Source: Tetraselmis striata
Lineage: Eukaryota; Chlorophyta; Chlorodendrophyceae; Chlorodendrales; Chlorodendraceae
Direction: 5' to 3'
NCBI GenBank assembly: GCA_006384855.1
Contig: VCJN01001379.1
Location: forward strand, 1-64,000
DNA: 64,000 bases
A program made the translations under genes and the position numbers. Of this stretch, positions 54,737-64,000 are shown piece by piece; the stretch's first letter is position 1, and each line of letters begins with the position of its first letter. The notes below the pieces were generated by a model. That model was not told the origin of the DNA, did no database searches, and saw only the letters and a list, made by a program, of their open reading frames with translations.

Positions 54737-54769
54737 GGCAAAACCAGACTCGAATGCATGATTGAAATG
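54737..54769 (+). repeat. 33-bp direct repeat B2
   Basis: Exact copy of 54,378-54,410. It runs into the recombinase coding sequence, so B1 looks like a stray copy of the start of that gene. Confidence 0.95.
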
Positions 54770-55853
54770 CTGGCTACCTCGCTCACGGCCAGCACCTACT
54801 CCAACTACGAAGGCAAGATTCGTCTCTTCGCCGAGTTTTGCATCGACGAGGAAGGCATCTCCCCTCTGGACTGCACCGAGTCTACATGCGTCCGCTACCT
54901 CGCTTAGATTGCGGAGCGCGGCACCATCGGCGCCGGCTCTCTGCAACCCTGCCTCTCGGCCATCACCACCTTCCTTCGTCATACCGGTCGGGATGACTCC
55001 CCGGCCACCGGCCCAACCATCGGCGACATAAAGCGGGCACTTCAAATCCGTCAGCTCAAGACTTGTGAGGAGCCGGGCCCCCCTCCTTCCGCCATGTGAC
55101 ATTATCACCAACATCCTTGACGACCTTGCTACCCTTCCCATGAACACCCTCGGCTACGGCACCATCCTTCGCGAGGGCGCCGCGGTATGTTCTACATTTA
55201 TGTTTTACTCCCGTGATTATGCGCCCATATATGGGTGGCGAGTCCAGCGTCTCCTGCCAACTTCGCGCCACGGCCGTGGACACCCGCAACATCACCCTCT
55301 TGTCAACCGCGAGACGAAGGGAGGACATCGCAAGCGTCGAGACGGGTTCAAGCCCCTACTCCAAATCCCTGCTACCGCCGTGGTCGCATGGACAGCCCCT
55401 CTCCGTCACTTCATCGCTTACTGCGACGCAGCGTTCCGAGGAGCCCCCTTCGCCAAGCAACCGGACCGATTATGGGCGCTCCCTGGCGCAACGGAGCTAC
55501 CCCGCCCCTCACGTTGAACGCCTCCACCCTCGGCGACTGGCTCAACCGGGTCGTCGACCGCACCAATCGAGCCCTCCCCCCCCCCCCCCCCCCCCCACAC
55601 CCCCCACACCCCGAAGGCTTTGTGTGAACCTCGCACTCCTTACGGAAGGGCGCGGCGTATGCCGCAAATGCAGCGGGCGTGCCCCTGGATAAAATCCGCC
55701 ATTGGGGCGGTTGGGCCCGCAATTCTGCAGTAATCAACGACTACATCGACCCGATAACGCTTCCTACCCGCGCCGCCGCGCTTCTGTTCGGCTGGCTCTC
55801 CCCCCACGCGGTCCTTCGCAGCCTTCTCGGCAGCATCCCCGCGCCGCCATGAG
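54758..55853 (+). pseudogene. DIRS-type element 2: tyrosine recombinase with catalytic box
   Basis: MIEMLATSLTASTYSNYEGK, AEFCIDEEGISPLDCTESTC and VRYLA, then a stop, then IAERGTIGAGSLQPCLSAIT form the N-terminal domain. In another frame VNRETKGGHRKRRDGFKPLL and LPGATELPRPS follow. The C-terminal core is TSHSLRKGAAYAANAAGVPL (H-x-x-R), DKIRHWGGWARNSAVINDYI (final Tyr as nucleophile), at about 55,627-55,760. One in-frame stop (54,903) and several shifts inactivate it. A poly-C/Pro stretch interrupts just before the catalytic box. This is the fold used by DIRS, Ngaro and TOC3 elements for integration. Confidence 0.85.
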
Positions 55854-56319
55854 CCGCCCCGCCCCCTCCGCAGTCCTGAAGACCGAGGTGGCTAATCTTC
55901 ATTGCCTACCTCCCTTTGAAATGCATAGAGCTGTGTTCTTGGGTCGGTGGTGCTACCAGTCTTGCTGTACTGGTAACGCTCCTACACATTTACCTCTCAC
56001 ATTTACCTCATCCCACCATGATCGTTGCTTGGGTGTGGTGGGTGGCTTGTAATCAGACATCAGACACGCTCCTTTGGCACACTCGCACTATATATGTGTA
56101 AATAATATGGATAATATTATAAATAAATCAACGAGATAATATTGTAATAAATAATCAGCGCAGGGCGGTTGAACAATAATGTAGATAATTCCGTCCCTGC
56201 ATCGGATGCATCGGCGCGCGAACGAGGTACTTGTCGTAGGGGCAGCTGCCGCGTTCTCGACCACTTGATCGCATGGCCTCCCACCATAGGCCCTCCCCCC
56301 CCCTCTCTCGCCCTCGGCA
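55854..56319. other. Post-recombinase spacer
   Basis: Carries the tract shared with 50,127 (TAGAGCTGTGTTCTTGGGT at 55,926), then an AT-rich stretch (56,090-56,190) with AATAATATTATAAATAA. No gene recognised; probably the element 2 end and the junction to the LINE. Confidence 0.5.
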
Positions 56320-58911
56320 TGGGTGGACTACTCTTGGGACACCTCCGATCACTTCCCTGTACTGTCTTCTTTTCCCGTGGGCGCCATCCGTGAGGATACC
56401 TGTCCACCTCCCCTGCATGAACGCCTGTCTGCAAGGTCCATTCCCAAACCGGCCCACGGTGACTCCCCCTCTGAATGGCCCAAGCCGTTCCACGATTTTG
56501 TCACCGCTCATCCGTTCGCGGTGCTCACCCCTCTAGATGACCCACATGTAGACGGTGGGCCCTCGGGAGGGGGGGGGGATCCCTAGACACCGGCGCCGAC
56601 CACTTTATCCAGGCAATATGGTCGGCGGCGCGTGGGGTAGGGGCTGTTACGAAGCCCAAGCGTCGTGGCCTAGGGCCGCCGCTGCAACGGTCTATCCTAG
56701 GTGCGATTAATCGTCGGCGCATGGCCTTTATGGCGTGCCGGGGGACTAGGGGCCCTCGGGATGCCGCTCTAGTGTCGGCACATTATGCTGCTGCACGGCA
56801 TAGGGTCCGGACACTAGTACGTAATAACCGCCGCCGCCAGAGGGAGCGGGCCGTGCTAAAAGCGGTTCAGGATTTTAAGAAGGGTGGTGGGAGACGGGAG
56901 TTTTGGAAGTGGGCACGCTCTCTCCGTAAGGGCAGGTTCCATTCGAGGGCGCGAACGACTAGCCAATACGCGATCCGGTATCGGGGGTACTTCATACCGA
57001 GCCGGGTGAAATCAATGCGTGCTGGGCGCTGCACTATCGGGAGCTGCTGCGTGACCCCCACCCCCTAGCACAGCGGGTTGCGATATACCGTGCGGCGTGG
57101 GAACACCGCCACGGTACATCGCCTCCCATTGCCCCCGCACTTAACGGGATTAATGGGCGTATAACATGGGAGGAACTAGTCAAGGCTCTTAGGCGTTTAA
57201 AAAACAAGAAGGCCCAGGGGCAGGATGGGATCACTGCGGAGGCTTTTAAATTGGCGATATGCGCCCCAAATAGCCATTTTGGCAAGGCACTGCTGGCCTT
57301 AATTAACGGGATAGGACTAAGAGCTATATCCCCCAGCAGTGGCGTAGCTCGGCCATAGTATCGGGGCCAAAGAAAGGCGATGCGACCGTTATGGACAATT
57401 ATAGGGGTATTTCGATTATGGGTGCCGCTATGAAACTCCTTTTGACCGTCATTAGCCAACGCTTGCAAGACGTCTGCCAAGCTAAAGGGATAATCCGCCG
57501 TTGGCAAGCATGTTTCATGCGGAATGAGGAGGGCCCCATGCAAGTCGCCAGCTTGTTCGATATCGCGGCTCGTCAATCGGCAGTAGGTCTACCCACGTAC
57601 GCGGGTTTTATTGACTTTAGGAAGGCATATGACACCGTACCTCATGAGCTTTTATTCCTAAAACTACAAGCCATAGGAGTTACGGGTCATATGCTTATCT
57701 TCATTAAAACTTTATACATGGATAGTATGGTACGGGTCAAGACAGGGGTGGCCCCGGGAAGACTATCAGACCCAATACCCATAGAGCGTGGCCTCCGACA
57801 AGGATGCCCCGCTTCCCCCATCCTATTAACATATTTATTAACGATATATTCGATGGGGTAGAACATCTAGGGTGTGATGTACCAGGGTGCACCGACACAT
57901 TAGCGGCAAGGCAACCACTAAGGGTGCCAGGTCAGTTATACGCGGACGACGATGTTGGTATCACATGCTCGTTCGATAGCATGCATGCCATGTTCGTCCA
58001 CTTCTCGCAGTGGGCGGAGGACCATTTTATGGGGTTTGGGGTACTCAAGTGTGGGGTGATGGCATTAGGCCGATAATCCGACGAGACCGCGTTACGCGAA
58101 CAAGCTGCCCGATGGCAGCTTGGGGGGGAACGGGTACCAGTTGTAAATGAATATAGGTACTTGGGTACGGTCATTAAGTCGGATTCAGGTATGCAACACA
58201 TAGTAGACGACCGGGTTAGGAAGAGTAAACGCGCTATTGAGGCGCTCGATTCGGTATTAGTCGGTGGACGGGGCATAATTCCTATTATTGTGCGTGTGTT
58301 TGTCTCTAAAACCTGTGTACCGGCGGTTTTTACTTACGGGTGTGAAGTATGGGGCATGGATAGAACTAGGTAGCGGCGCGAATAAATTACAAACCGTACT
58401 CAATCAGTGCTTGCGGTGCCTCATTGGGGTGGGTAAAAACTCCCCTGGGGTGGCCACTGCACCGATGATGCGGGAATTGGATATTGCGCCCATAGAGGCT
58501 ACGGCCGCTGCGGCACGTACGGGCTCGGGCGTTCCTTAAAGCATCCGACTTGAGTACATGTATAACCCATTTAGTAGATCAGCCAAGTCGGGCGCGCCCT
58601 AACACGTGGACGTCAGGGACTGTGCGGTGGTTAGATCGACTAGCTAAGGCGAACGTAGGGCTAGCTGAGGGGGCGCACCTTCCACTTGAGTGGAGGTCAC
58701 TAGCTGCGCGCGATGCCGCTAAACTAGTAAAGGCATCGGTGTGGGCGCGTTACGAATCGTCGGCATCGTTAGCACGCAATAACACCTTGGGTATATATGT
58801 CCAGGCGTCCTATGCGTCAAACCCGTTGCCACAGTACGGTGCGGGTGTCCCCGCGGAGGTTGTGGCCGGGTTATGTAATATCTGTCATGCATCGCCGGGG
58901 TATGTGTGAGT
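56320..58911 (+). pseudogene. LINE (non-LTR) retrotransposon: endonuclease remnant and reverse transcriptase
   Basis: Starts inside ORF2. TSDHFPVLSSFPVGAI (about 56,340) is the S-D-H end of an APE-type endonuclease. The pre-RT region RREFWKWARSLRKGR lies near 56,900. RT blocks follow: GRITWEELVKALRRLKNKKA QDG-like (57,155), SGPKKGDATVMDNYRGISIM (57,360), FIDFRKAYDTVPHELLFLKL (57,610, catalytic D), RGLRQGCPASP (57,790), then NIFINDIF in another frame and GQLYADDDVGITC (57,930, A-D-D active site). The thumb region runs YRYLGTVIKSDSGMQHIVDD. The end is GLCNICHASPGYV-stop at 58,909, where the satellite begins. At least four frame breaks; 5' truncated. Clade not determined. Confidence 0.88.
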
Positions 58912-60030
58912 GGATGCCCCGCCGCCACATCCCCCCCCCCCCCCCCCCCCATTTACACTTGTGCACTCATTAAGTTTGGGCTGGTTTCGGAGCAGTACAT
59001 GTACGTATGTATATACATACAATGGAACGTAGGACCTGCGCGGAAAGAGGCGGGGCTGGCGGAGTGCGTTCGGGGTGCGTAGAGTAGCGTGTTGGTGAGA
59101 TTCGGGGTGCATCGGACGCCGGATGCCCATCCACCCAGCGTAAAAGGCGCGTACGTAATATTCACACTATTAACACACAAATGTGTGAAAACCGGATATT
59201 CCGTGCCGGATGGGTGGGAATACGGCGTCCGATGCAGCCAAAACCCCAGCAACACGCTATTCTATGCACCGCCAATGCACTCCGCCAGCACCGCCTCATT
59301 CTCTGTCGATTTCGAGAACGCCTTCACATTATCCACCGCTAATTGCAATTGCCACCGTGTAATGTTGTCACGATGTGCGCACACAACAACACTTACTACC
59401 GGTTCCGACGCGGATTGAGGCGGGGCTTGCGGAGTGCACTGGCGGTGCACAGACTAGCGTGCTGCAAATAATTGGGGTGCATCGGACGCCGGATGCCCAT
59501 CCACCCGGCGTAAAAGACGCGTAATATTCACACTATATTAACACACAAATGTGTGAAAACCGGATATTCCGTGCCGGATTGATAGGAATACGGCGTCCGA
59601 TGCAGCCAAAACCCCAGCAACACGCTATTCTATGCACCGCCAATGCACTCCGCCAGCACCGCCTCATTCTCTGTCGATTTCGAAAACGCCTTCACATTAT
59701 CCACCGCTAATAAATTGCAATTGCCACCGTGTAATGTTGTCACGATGTGCGCACACAACAACACTTACTACCGGTTCCGACGCGGATGGAGGCGGGGCTT
59801 GCGGAGTGCATTGGCGGTGCGTAGAGTAGCGTGCTGTAAATACTTGGGGTGCATCGGACGCCGGATGCCCATCCACCCGGCGTAAAAGACGCGTAATATT
59901 CACACTATATTAACACACAAATGTGTGAAAACCGGACATTCCGTGCCGGATGGATGGGAATACGGCGTCTGATGCAGCCAAAACCCCAGGAACACGCTAT
60001 TCTATGCACCGCCAATGCACTCCATCCGCA
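58872..60030 (+). repeat. 370-bp satellite, block B (at the LINE 3' end)
   Basis: Begins within the last codons of the LINE (ATGTAATATCTGTCATGCAT), then a poly-C run and units starting GGGGTGCATCGGACGCCGGA at about 59,104, 59,474 and 59,845 (period 370-371 bp). The last unit breaks off near 60,025. Each unit carries the same inverted arms as block A (for example 59,479-59,509 and 59,572-59,602). Confidence 0.92.
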
Positions 60031-60291
60031 ACCCCCGCCTCATTCCCAGTCGTACGTGCTTGTGCACACGCACGGAATGCTTGCACTGCTCCGAAACCAC
60101 TGTCACATACCCCGCTCATTGGGTACCGATTGCGGCGCATGCACGCACGGCTAGATATTTGTTTACATAAACCCGGGGGGGGGGGGGGGGGCACAGTGTC
60201 CCGCTACTCACCCTGCATTGGATTAGGGCGACGATTGCAAACAAGACGAGGAGGCGCGAATGAACTGCTCCGAAACCACGCGATGTGCCCG
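60031..60291. other. Junction between satellite B and CACTA-like copy 2
   Basis: No gene. Contains GCTCCGAAACCAC twice (about 60,090 and 60,269), similar to the GCTCCGAAACCA-type tract next to the satellite elsewhere, and a G run at 60,175-60,191. Ends ...GTGCCCG, next to the transposon end. Confidence 0.5.
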
Positions 60292-61011
60292 CACTGTGAG
60301 ATTCAGATGTGACATACAGGTGACGAAGCACTACTACTAGCGACTATTATTTATCCGTGAAGGCTGCTGCTGGCGGCGGCACGTCCATCCAGTTACGTGC
60401 GAGTACATCCGGCGTTATTGCCGGCGGGCGATAAATCCTTTTTGTCATCATTGAGGAAGTCGTACCAGCCCGGTGGAGCGTTACATGGCACTGACGTACA
60501 AGGTACAAGGTTGTCCGTGTAGTACCGGGTAGTACGCGATATATTTATTACGCCGGTACCGGGTATCGAGTACCCGGTACCCGGTACCCGGGCACGATGG
60601 AGAGTGGTCCTGTGGATAACTACGACTATTAGTACATGGGAGCGCAAATCTCAGCCGTACTATTCGGCCAAAGTGGGGATTTTTGTGTACATTATAGCTA
60701 GTACTGCTGAACGGGCCTGCCAGCCGTCCGATCAAAGGTCATCAGATGGGCGGTTTGGCTGCCATGTTTTGCCAAAGAGTGCTCACGTTACATAAATATT
60801 CGCGAGGGGGAGGGCGGGGGCAGGCAGCGGTTTGCCGAAGAATGTTTGAATTACAATATTCGCGACAGCTGCCATCGGGGGATGTGGCCCGGGGGGGGGG
60901 GGGGGGGGTGCGGGGGCGGGGGGACCACGCCCGCCCCGCCCCCCCCCGCCCCCCCTCGCCGCCAGCCGCTCCCGCCTGGGGGGGGGGGGGGGGGGGGTAA
61001 GGGGGCGGGGG

Positions 61012-61239
61012 CTACTGCTTGTTCTTGTTCTTGCGTGCCCGCGGGACCCTCCGCTTCGACGATCTCGCTGCCTCCGCCTCCGCCTCCGCCTCCGCCTCCG
61101 CCTGCGCCTCCGACTCCGCCTCCGACTCCGCGACCGTCAGTTTCTTACCTCGGCGTTTCTTCACTGGCCTCTTCCGCTTCTTGTCATCCGTCAGTGTCTT
61201 CACCACCCCGGGAGGCTGTGCCGTCGACGACGCCGCCAT
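61012..61239 (-). CDS. Lys/Arg and Glu-Ala repeat protein, copy 2
   Basis: Intact counterpart of 47,138-47,365, with RPVKKRRGKKL in place of RPVKRRRGKKL and a slightly different Glu-Ala run (one Gln). Same neighbours in mirrored order. Confidence 0.5.
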   Translation of the reverse strand: MAASSTAQPPGVVKTLTDDKKRKRPVKKRRGKKLTVAESEAESEAQAEAEAEAEAEAARSSKRRVPRARKNKNKQ

Positions 61240-61313
61240 GAGCTTCCTTACCTTCGCGTCGGGACGCCCCCTGTGCCCAGACACCCACAACAAGCCACAA
61301 TCGTTTCGCCTTT

Positions 61314-61600
61314 AAGCGGCTGAGGATGCGGCCTCCTCGGCCACCACGAGTTGCGCCGCTGGCACTGTGGAAGCCTTGGCGTTGAGGTGGGCCTTAACGG
61401 CGCTCCCGGACGAACCTGCGCGCGGCACAAGTTAGCCACGAGTGGGTGCGTGCTAATGTGGAGGATGGAGTGTTTTGTTGCGCGCCCACCTTGTCACGCG
61501 TTTCCTCATGTCTTTCTCGTCCTCCTCGATGCCGGCGGCGCGGACACGCGAGACAACAAGGCTCGCCGCCCACGTTTGCCCGGGGGGGCGAGGTCGGCCA
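61314..61600 (-). pseudogene. Spliced basic gene, copy 2, broken
   Basis: Counterpart of 46,777-47,065. An extra T in CGCCGTTAAGG (copy 1: CGCCGTAAGG) stops the protein at FVRERR. The intron and the conserved TATAAATA (61,744-61,751) remain. Confidence 0.5.
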
Positions 61601-62029
61601 TGGCGCTGTGAGCGGTGAAGGGGGGGGGGGGGCGGGGGGGGGGGGGGGGGGGGCGGCCGAGGTGGAGAAACTAACACCCAGTCGACGACCGCCTTCCGCA
61701 GCAGTCAACGACACATCGGAGGCGAGGAGCAGCGCGCCACTACTATTTATATGCACGTATTGTCAAGAGCTAGTCGGTGCGGCATTGTGTCGGTGTAATT
61801 TCGCAATGTTTATTGTTGAAGTAGCACGGCGTAATGGATACGGCGAGTGAATCCGGGATAATGTGTGCGACGAATGTGCGCGCGCAGCGGTGTGCGGCGG
61901 TGTGCGGCGGTGTGCGGCGGTGTGCACCGATGTTAATTTAGTGTGAATATTATATCGGCCGTAGACGATCAGGTCTGGCAGCACCGCCCGTGCTTGTAAA
62001 TAAGCGACAATGGATCTAGTCTCCCGCTA

Positions 62030-63372
62030 GTCTGTGCACCGCCAGTGCACTCCGCAAGCCTCGCCTCCATCCGCGTCGGAACCGGTAGTAAGTGTTGTTG
62101 TGTGCGCACATCGTGACAACATTACACGGTGGCAATTGCAATTATTAGCGGTGGATAATGTGAAGGCGTTTTCGAAATCGACAAAGAATGAGGCGGTGCT
62201 GGCGGAGTGCATTGGCGGTGCATAGAATAGCGTGTCCCTGGGGTTTTGGCTGCATCGGACGCCGTATTCCCACCCATCCGGCACGGAATGTCCGGTTTTC
62301 ACACATTTGTGTGTTAATAAAGTGTGAATATTACGCGTCTTTTACGCCGGGTGGATGGGCATCCGGCGTCCGATGCACCCCAATTATTTGCAGCACGCTA
62401 CTCTACGCACCCCCAACGCACTCCGCAAGCCTCGCCTCCATCCGCGTCGGAACCGGTAGTAAGTGTTGTTGTGTGCGCACATCGTGACAACATTACACGG
62501 TGGCAATTGCAATTATTAGCGGTGGATAATGTGAAGGCGTTTTCGAAATCGACAAAGAATGAGGCGGTGCTGGCGGAGTGCATTGGCGGTGCATAGAATA
62601 GCGTGTCCCTGGGGTTTTGGCTGCATCGGACGCCGTATTCCCACCCATCCGGCACGGAATGTCCGGTTTTCACACATTTGTGTGTTAATAAAGTGTGAAT
62701 ATTACGCGTCTTTTACGCCGGGTGGATGGGCATCCGGCGTCCGATGCACCCCAATTATTTGCAGCACGCTACTCTACGCACCCCCAACGCACTCCGCAAG
62801 CCTCGCCTCCATCCGCGTCGGAACCGGTAGTAAGTGTTGTTGTGTGCGCACATCGTGACAACATTACACGGTGGCAATTGCAATTAGCGGTGGATAATGT
62901 GAAGGCGTTTTCGAAATCGACAGAGAATGAGGCGGTGCTGGCGGAGTGCATTGGCGGTGCATAGAATAGCGTGTCCCTGGGGTTTTGGCTGCATCGGACG
63001 CCGTATTCCCACCCATCCGGCACGGCATGTCCGGTTTTCACACATTTGCGTGTGAATATATATAGTGTGAATATTACGTACGCGTCTTTTACGCTGGGTG
63101 GATGGGCATCCGGCGTCCGATGCACCCCGAATCTCACCAACACGCTACTCTACGCACCCCCAACGCACTCCGCCAGCCCCGCCTCTTTCCGCGCAGGTCC
63201 TACGTTCCATTGTATGTATATACATACGTACATGTACTGCTCCGAAACCAGCCCAAACTTAATGAGTGCACAAGTGTAAATGGGGGGGGGGGGGAGGGGT
63301 GGGGGGGGGGGGTGTGTGGCGGCGGGGCATCCACTCACACATACCCCGGCGATGCATGACAGATATTACATG
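62030..63372 (-). repeat. 370-bp satellite, block C (inside CACTA-like copy 2)
   Basis: Mirror of block A: GCATCGGACGCCGG-type arms recur with unit starts (reverse strand) near 62,378, 62,749 and 63,121, exactly 371-372 bp apart. The two inner units are almost identical, which points to recent homogenisation. It ends with the LINE-like ATGACAGATATTACATG at 63,356-63,372. Confidence 0.92.
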
Positions 63373-63565
63373 CCGTGGCGGGTCGGCGGGCCGACCCGGC
63401 GGGCCGACCCGGCGGGGGGGGGGGGGGGGGGGGGGCGTCTATTCAACTACACGTGCGACAGTGTCGTTTCGTGGAGCAGTATATGTGTCCGGCCTCATTT
63501 ATACCGCCCCCTACCTGCGCTGCATGGTCCACCCCTACGAATTACTTAGCACAAACCGCCATTAC

Positions 63566-63868
63566 TTAATAGGAACCTAGCACAGCCAGGCTTATATGCC
63601 CGCTTTGCCGATCAACTTCTACGCACTTTCCGTCCCTTAACCGCCGGACATGGGGGTTAAGCCGCCAGCCTCGGCAGTTGCTTAGCCAAACTTGGCATCC
63701 CGTACCGTGTCCATGGCTTCGCAGCTCTGCCGCCGGCACACGCCGAGTCCGGCGCTTGCTGCCGCGGGGTTGCGCACGCATGCACGCACGGTAATACGCC
63801 GCCGACGCCGCCACGCTTATTTCCACCACCTTCGCCAGCCGCAGCTTCGCACGCCTTTCCGCCGACAT
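63566..63868 (-). CDS. Small basic protein, copy 2
   Basis: Counterpart of 44,523-44,825, open over the full 100 residues with few changes (for example SAAYYRACMRAQ for SAAYCRACMRAQ, so one of the Cys is not conserved). The upstream G run is 16 long here, against 8 in copy 1. Confidence 0.5.
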   Translation of the reverse strand: MSAERRAKLRLAKVVEISVAASAAYYRACMRAQPRGSKRRTRRVPAAELRSHGHGTGCQVWLSNCRGWRLNPHVRRLRDGKCVEVDRQSGHISLAVLGSY

Positions 63869-64000
63869 ACGAAACGCACGAATCCCCCCCCCCCCCCCCG
63901 TCCCCGCGTCATGTATATTATATTCGAGGCGACTATGCGGGGCGCAGCACACGCCGCGGCTTGGGTCGGCGGAGCGGCAGGCGGCGGGAGCCCTAATGGC

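Larger units (their letters stand above)
60292..64000 (-). mobile_element. CACTA-like transposon copy 2, inverted, cut by the window end
   Basis: Starts at 60,292 with the same CACTGTGAGATTCAGATGTG terminus. It is the reverse complement of copy 1 from 48,074 back to about 44,400, collinear throughout. Homopolymer lengths differ, a GGGCCGACCCGGC duplication occurs near 63,390, and small indels are present. The minisatellite and transposase side lies beyond the window. The bases before the end are CCG, the presumed target duplication; the partner is not visible. Confidence 0.92.

Overview
This window looks like nuclear DNA of a green alga (Chlorophyta). It has two intron-rich genes on the minus strand. 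One is the splicing factor PRP18, with the plant-type C-terminal extension. The other is a very large fibrocystin-L-like receptor. The rest is mostly nested, decayed transposons of kinds common in chlorophytes (DIRS-type, Ty1/copia, LINE, CACTA-like). Long G or C homopolymers are scattered throughout. No species can be named from the sequence alone, and I saw no prokaryotic gene, rRNA, tRNA or CRISPR array.

Layout. 0.3-3.5 kb: PRP18 (minus), nine exons that fit together entirely in phase 0. 3.5-5.7 kb: nothing recognised apart from short direct repeats. 5.75-7.9 kb: a broken Ty1/copia fragment (gag, zinc knuckle, protease remnant, GAG-pre-integrase). 8.2-8.4 kb: a diverged copy of a 208-bp repeat family, followed by an uncharacterised Cys-rich gene remnant (8.4-9.8 kb). 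9.8-12.2 kb: intergenic DNA with one unrecognised ORF. 12.2-36.75 kb: the fibrocystin-L-like gene (minus). Its order is signal peptide, IPT/TIG domains, PA14, more IPT, a second PA14, more IPT, G8, beta-helix, G8, beta-helix, one transmembrane helix, and a long cytoplasmic tail.

37.9-55.9 kb: two DIRS-type (tyrosine-recombinase) retroelements lie side by side. The first has gag, RT, RNase H and a truncated YR. It is split inside its RT by an 8,199-bp transposon (39,876-48,074) with CACTG ends, 22-bp terminal inverted repeats and a 3-bp target duplication (CGC). Removing the insert and one CGC rebuilds the codons A-L-A-R-E-L-L-C-R. The insert carries a C2HC finger, a Tudor-like domain, a transposase-like segment, a 23-unit GC-rich minisatellite, a minus-strand Cys-rich protein, small basic proteins, and a 370-bp satellite. 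The second DIRS-type element keeps gag and the YR catalytic C-terminus. A pair of 208-bp direct repeats encloses about 1.9 kb between those two parts.

56.3-58.9 kb: a LINE with an endonuclease remnant and an RT. It runs directly into a second block of the 370-bp satellite (58.9-60.0 kb). 60.29 kb to the window end: a second, inverted copy of the CACTA-like element, cut off by the window edge.

The two host genes show no functional link. PRP18 acts in the second step of nuclear pre-mRNA splicing. The fibrocystin-L-like protein should be a large surface or secretory-pathway receptor. The most unusual material is the CACTA-like element with its unusual gene set, and the satellite it shares with a LINE.
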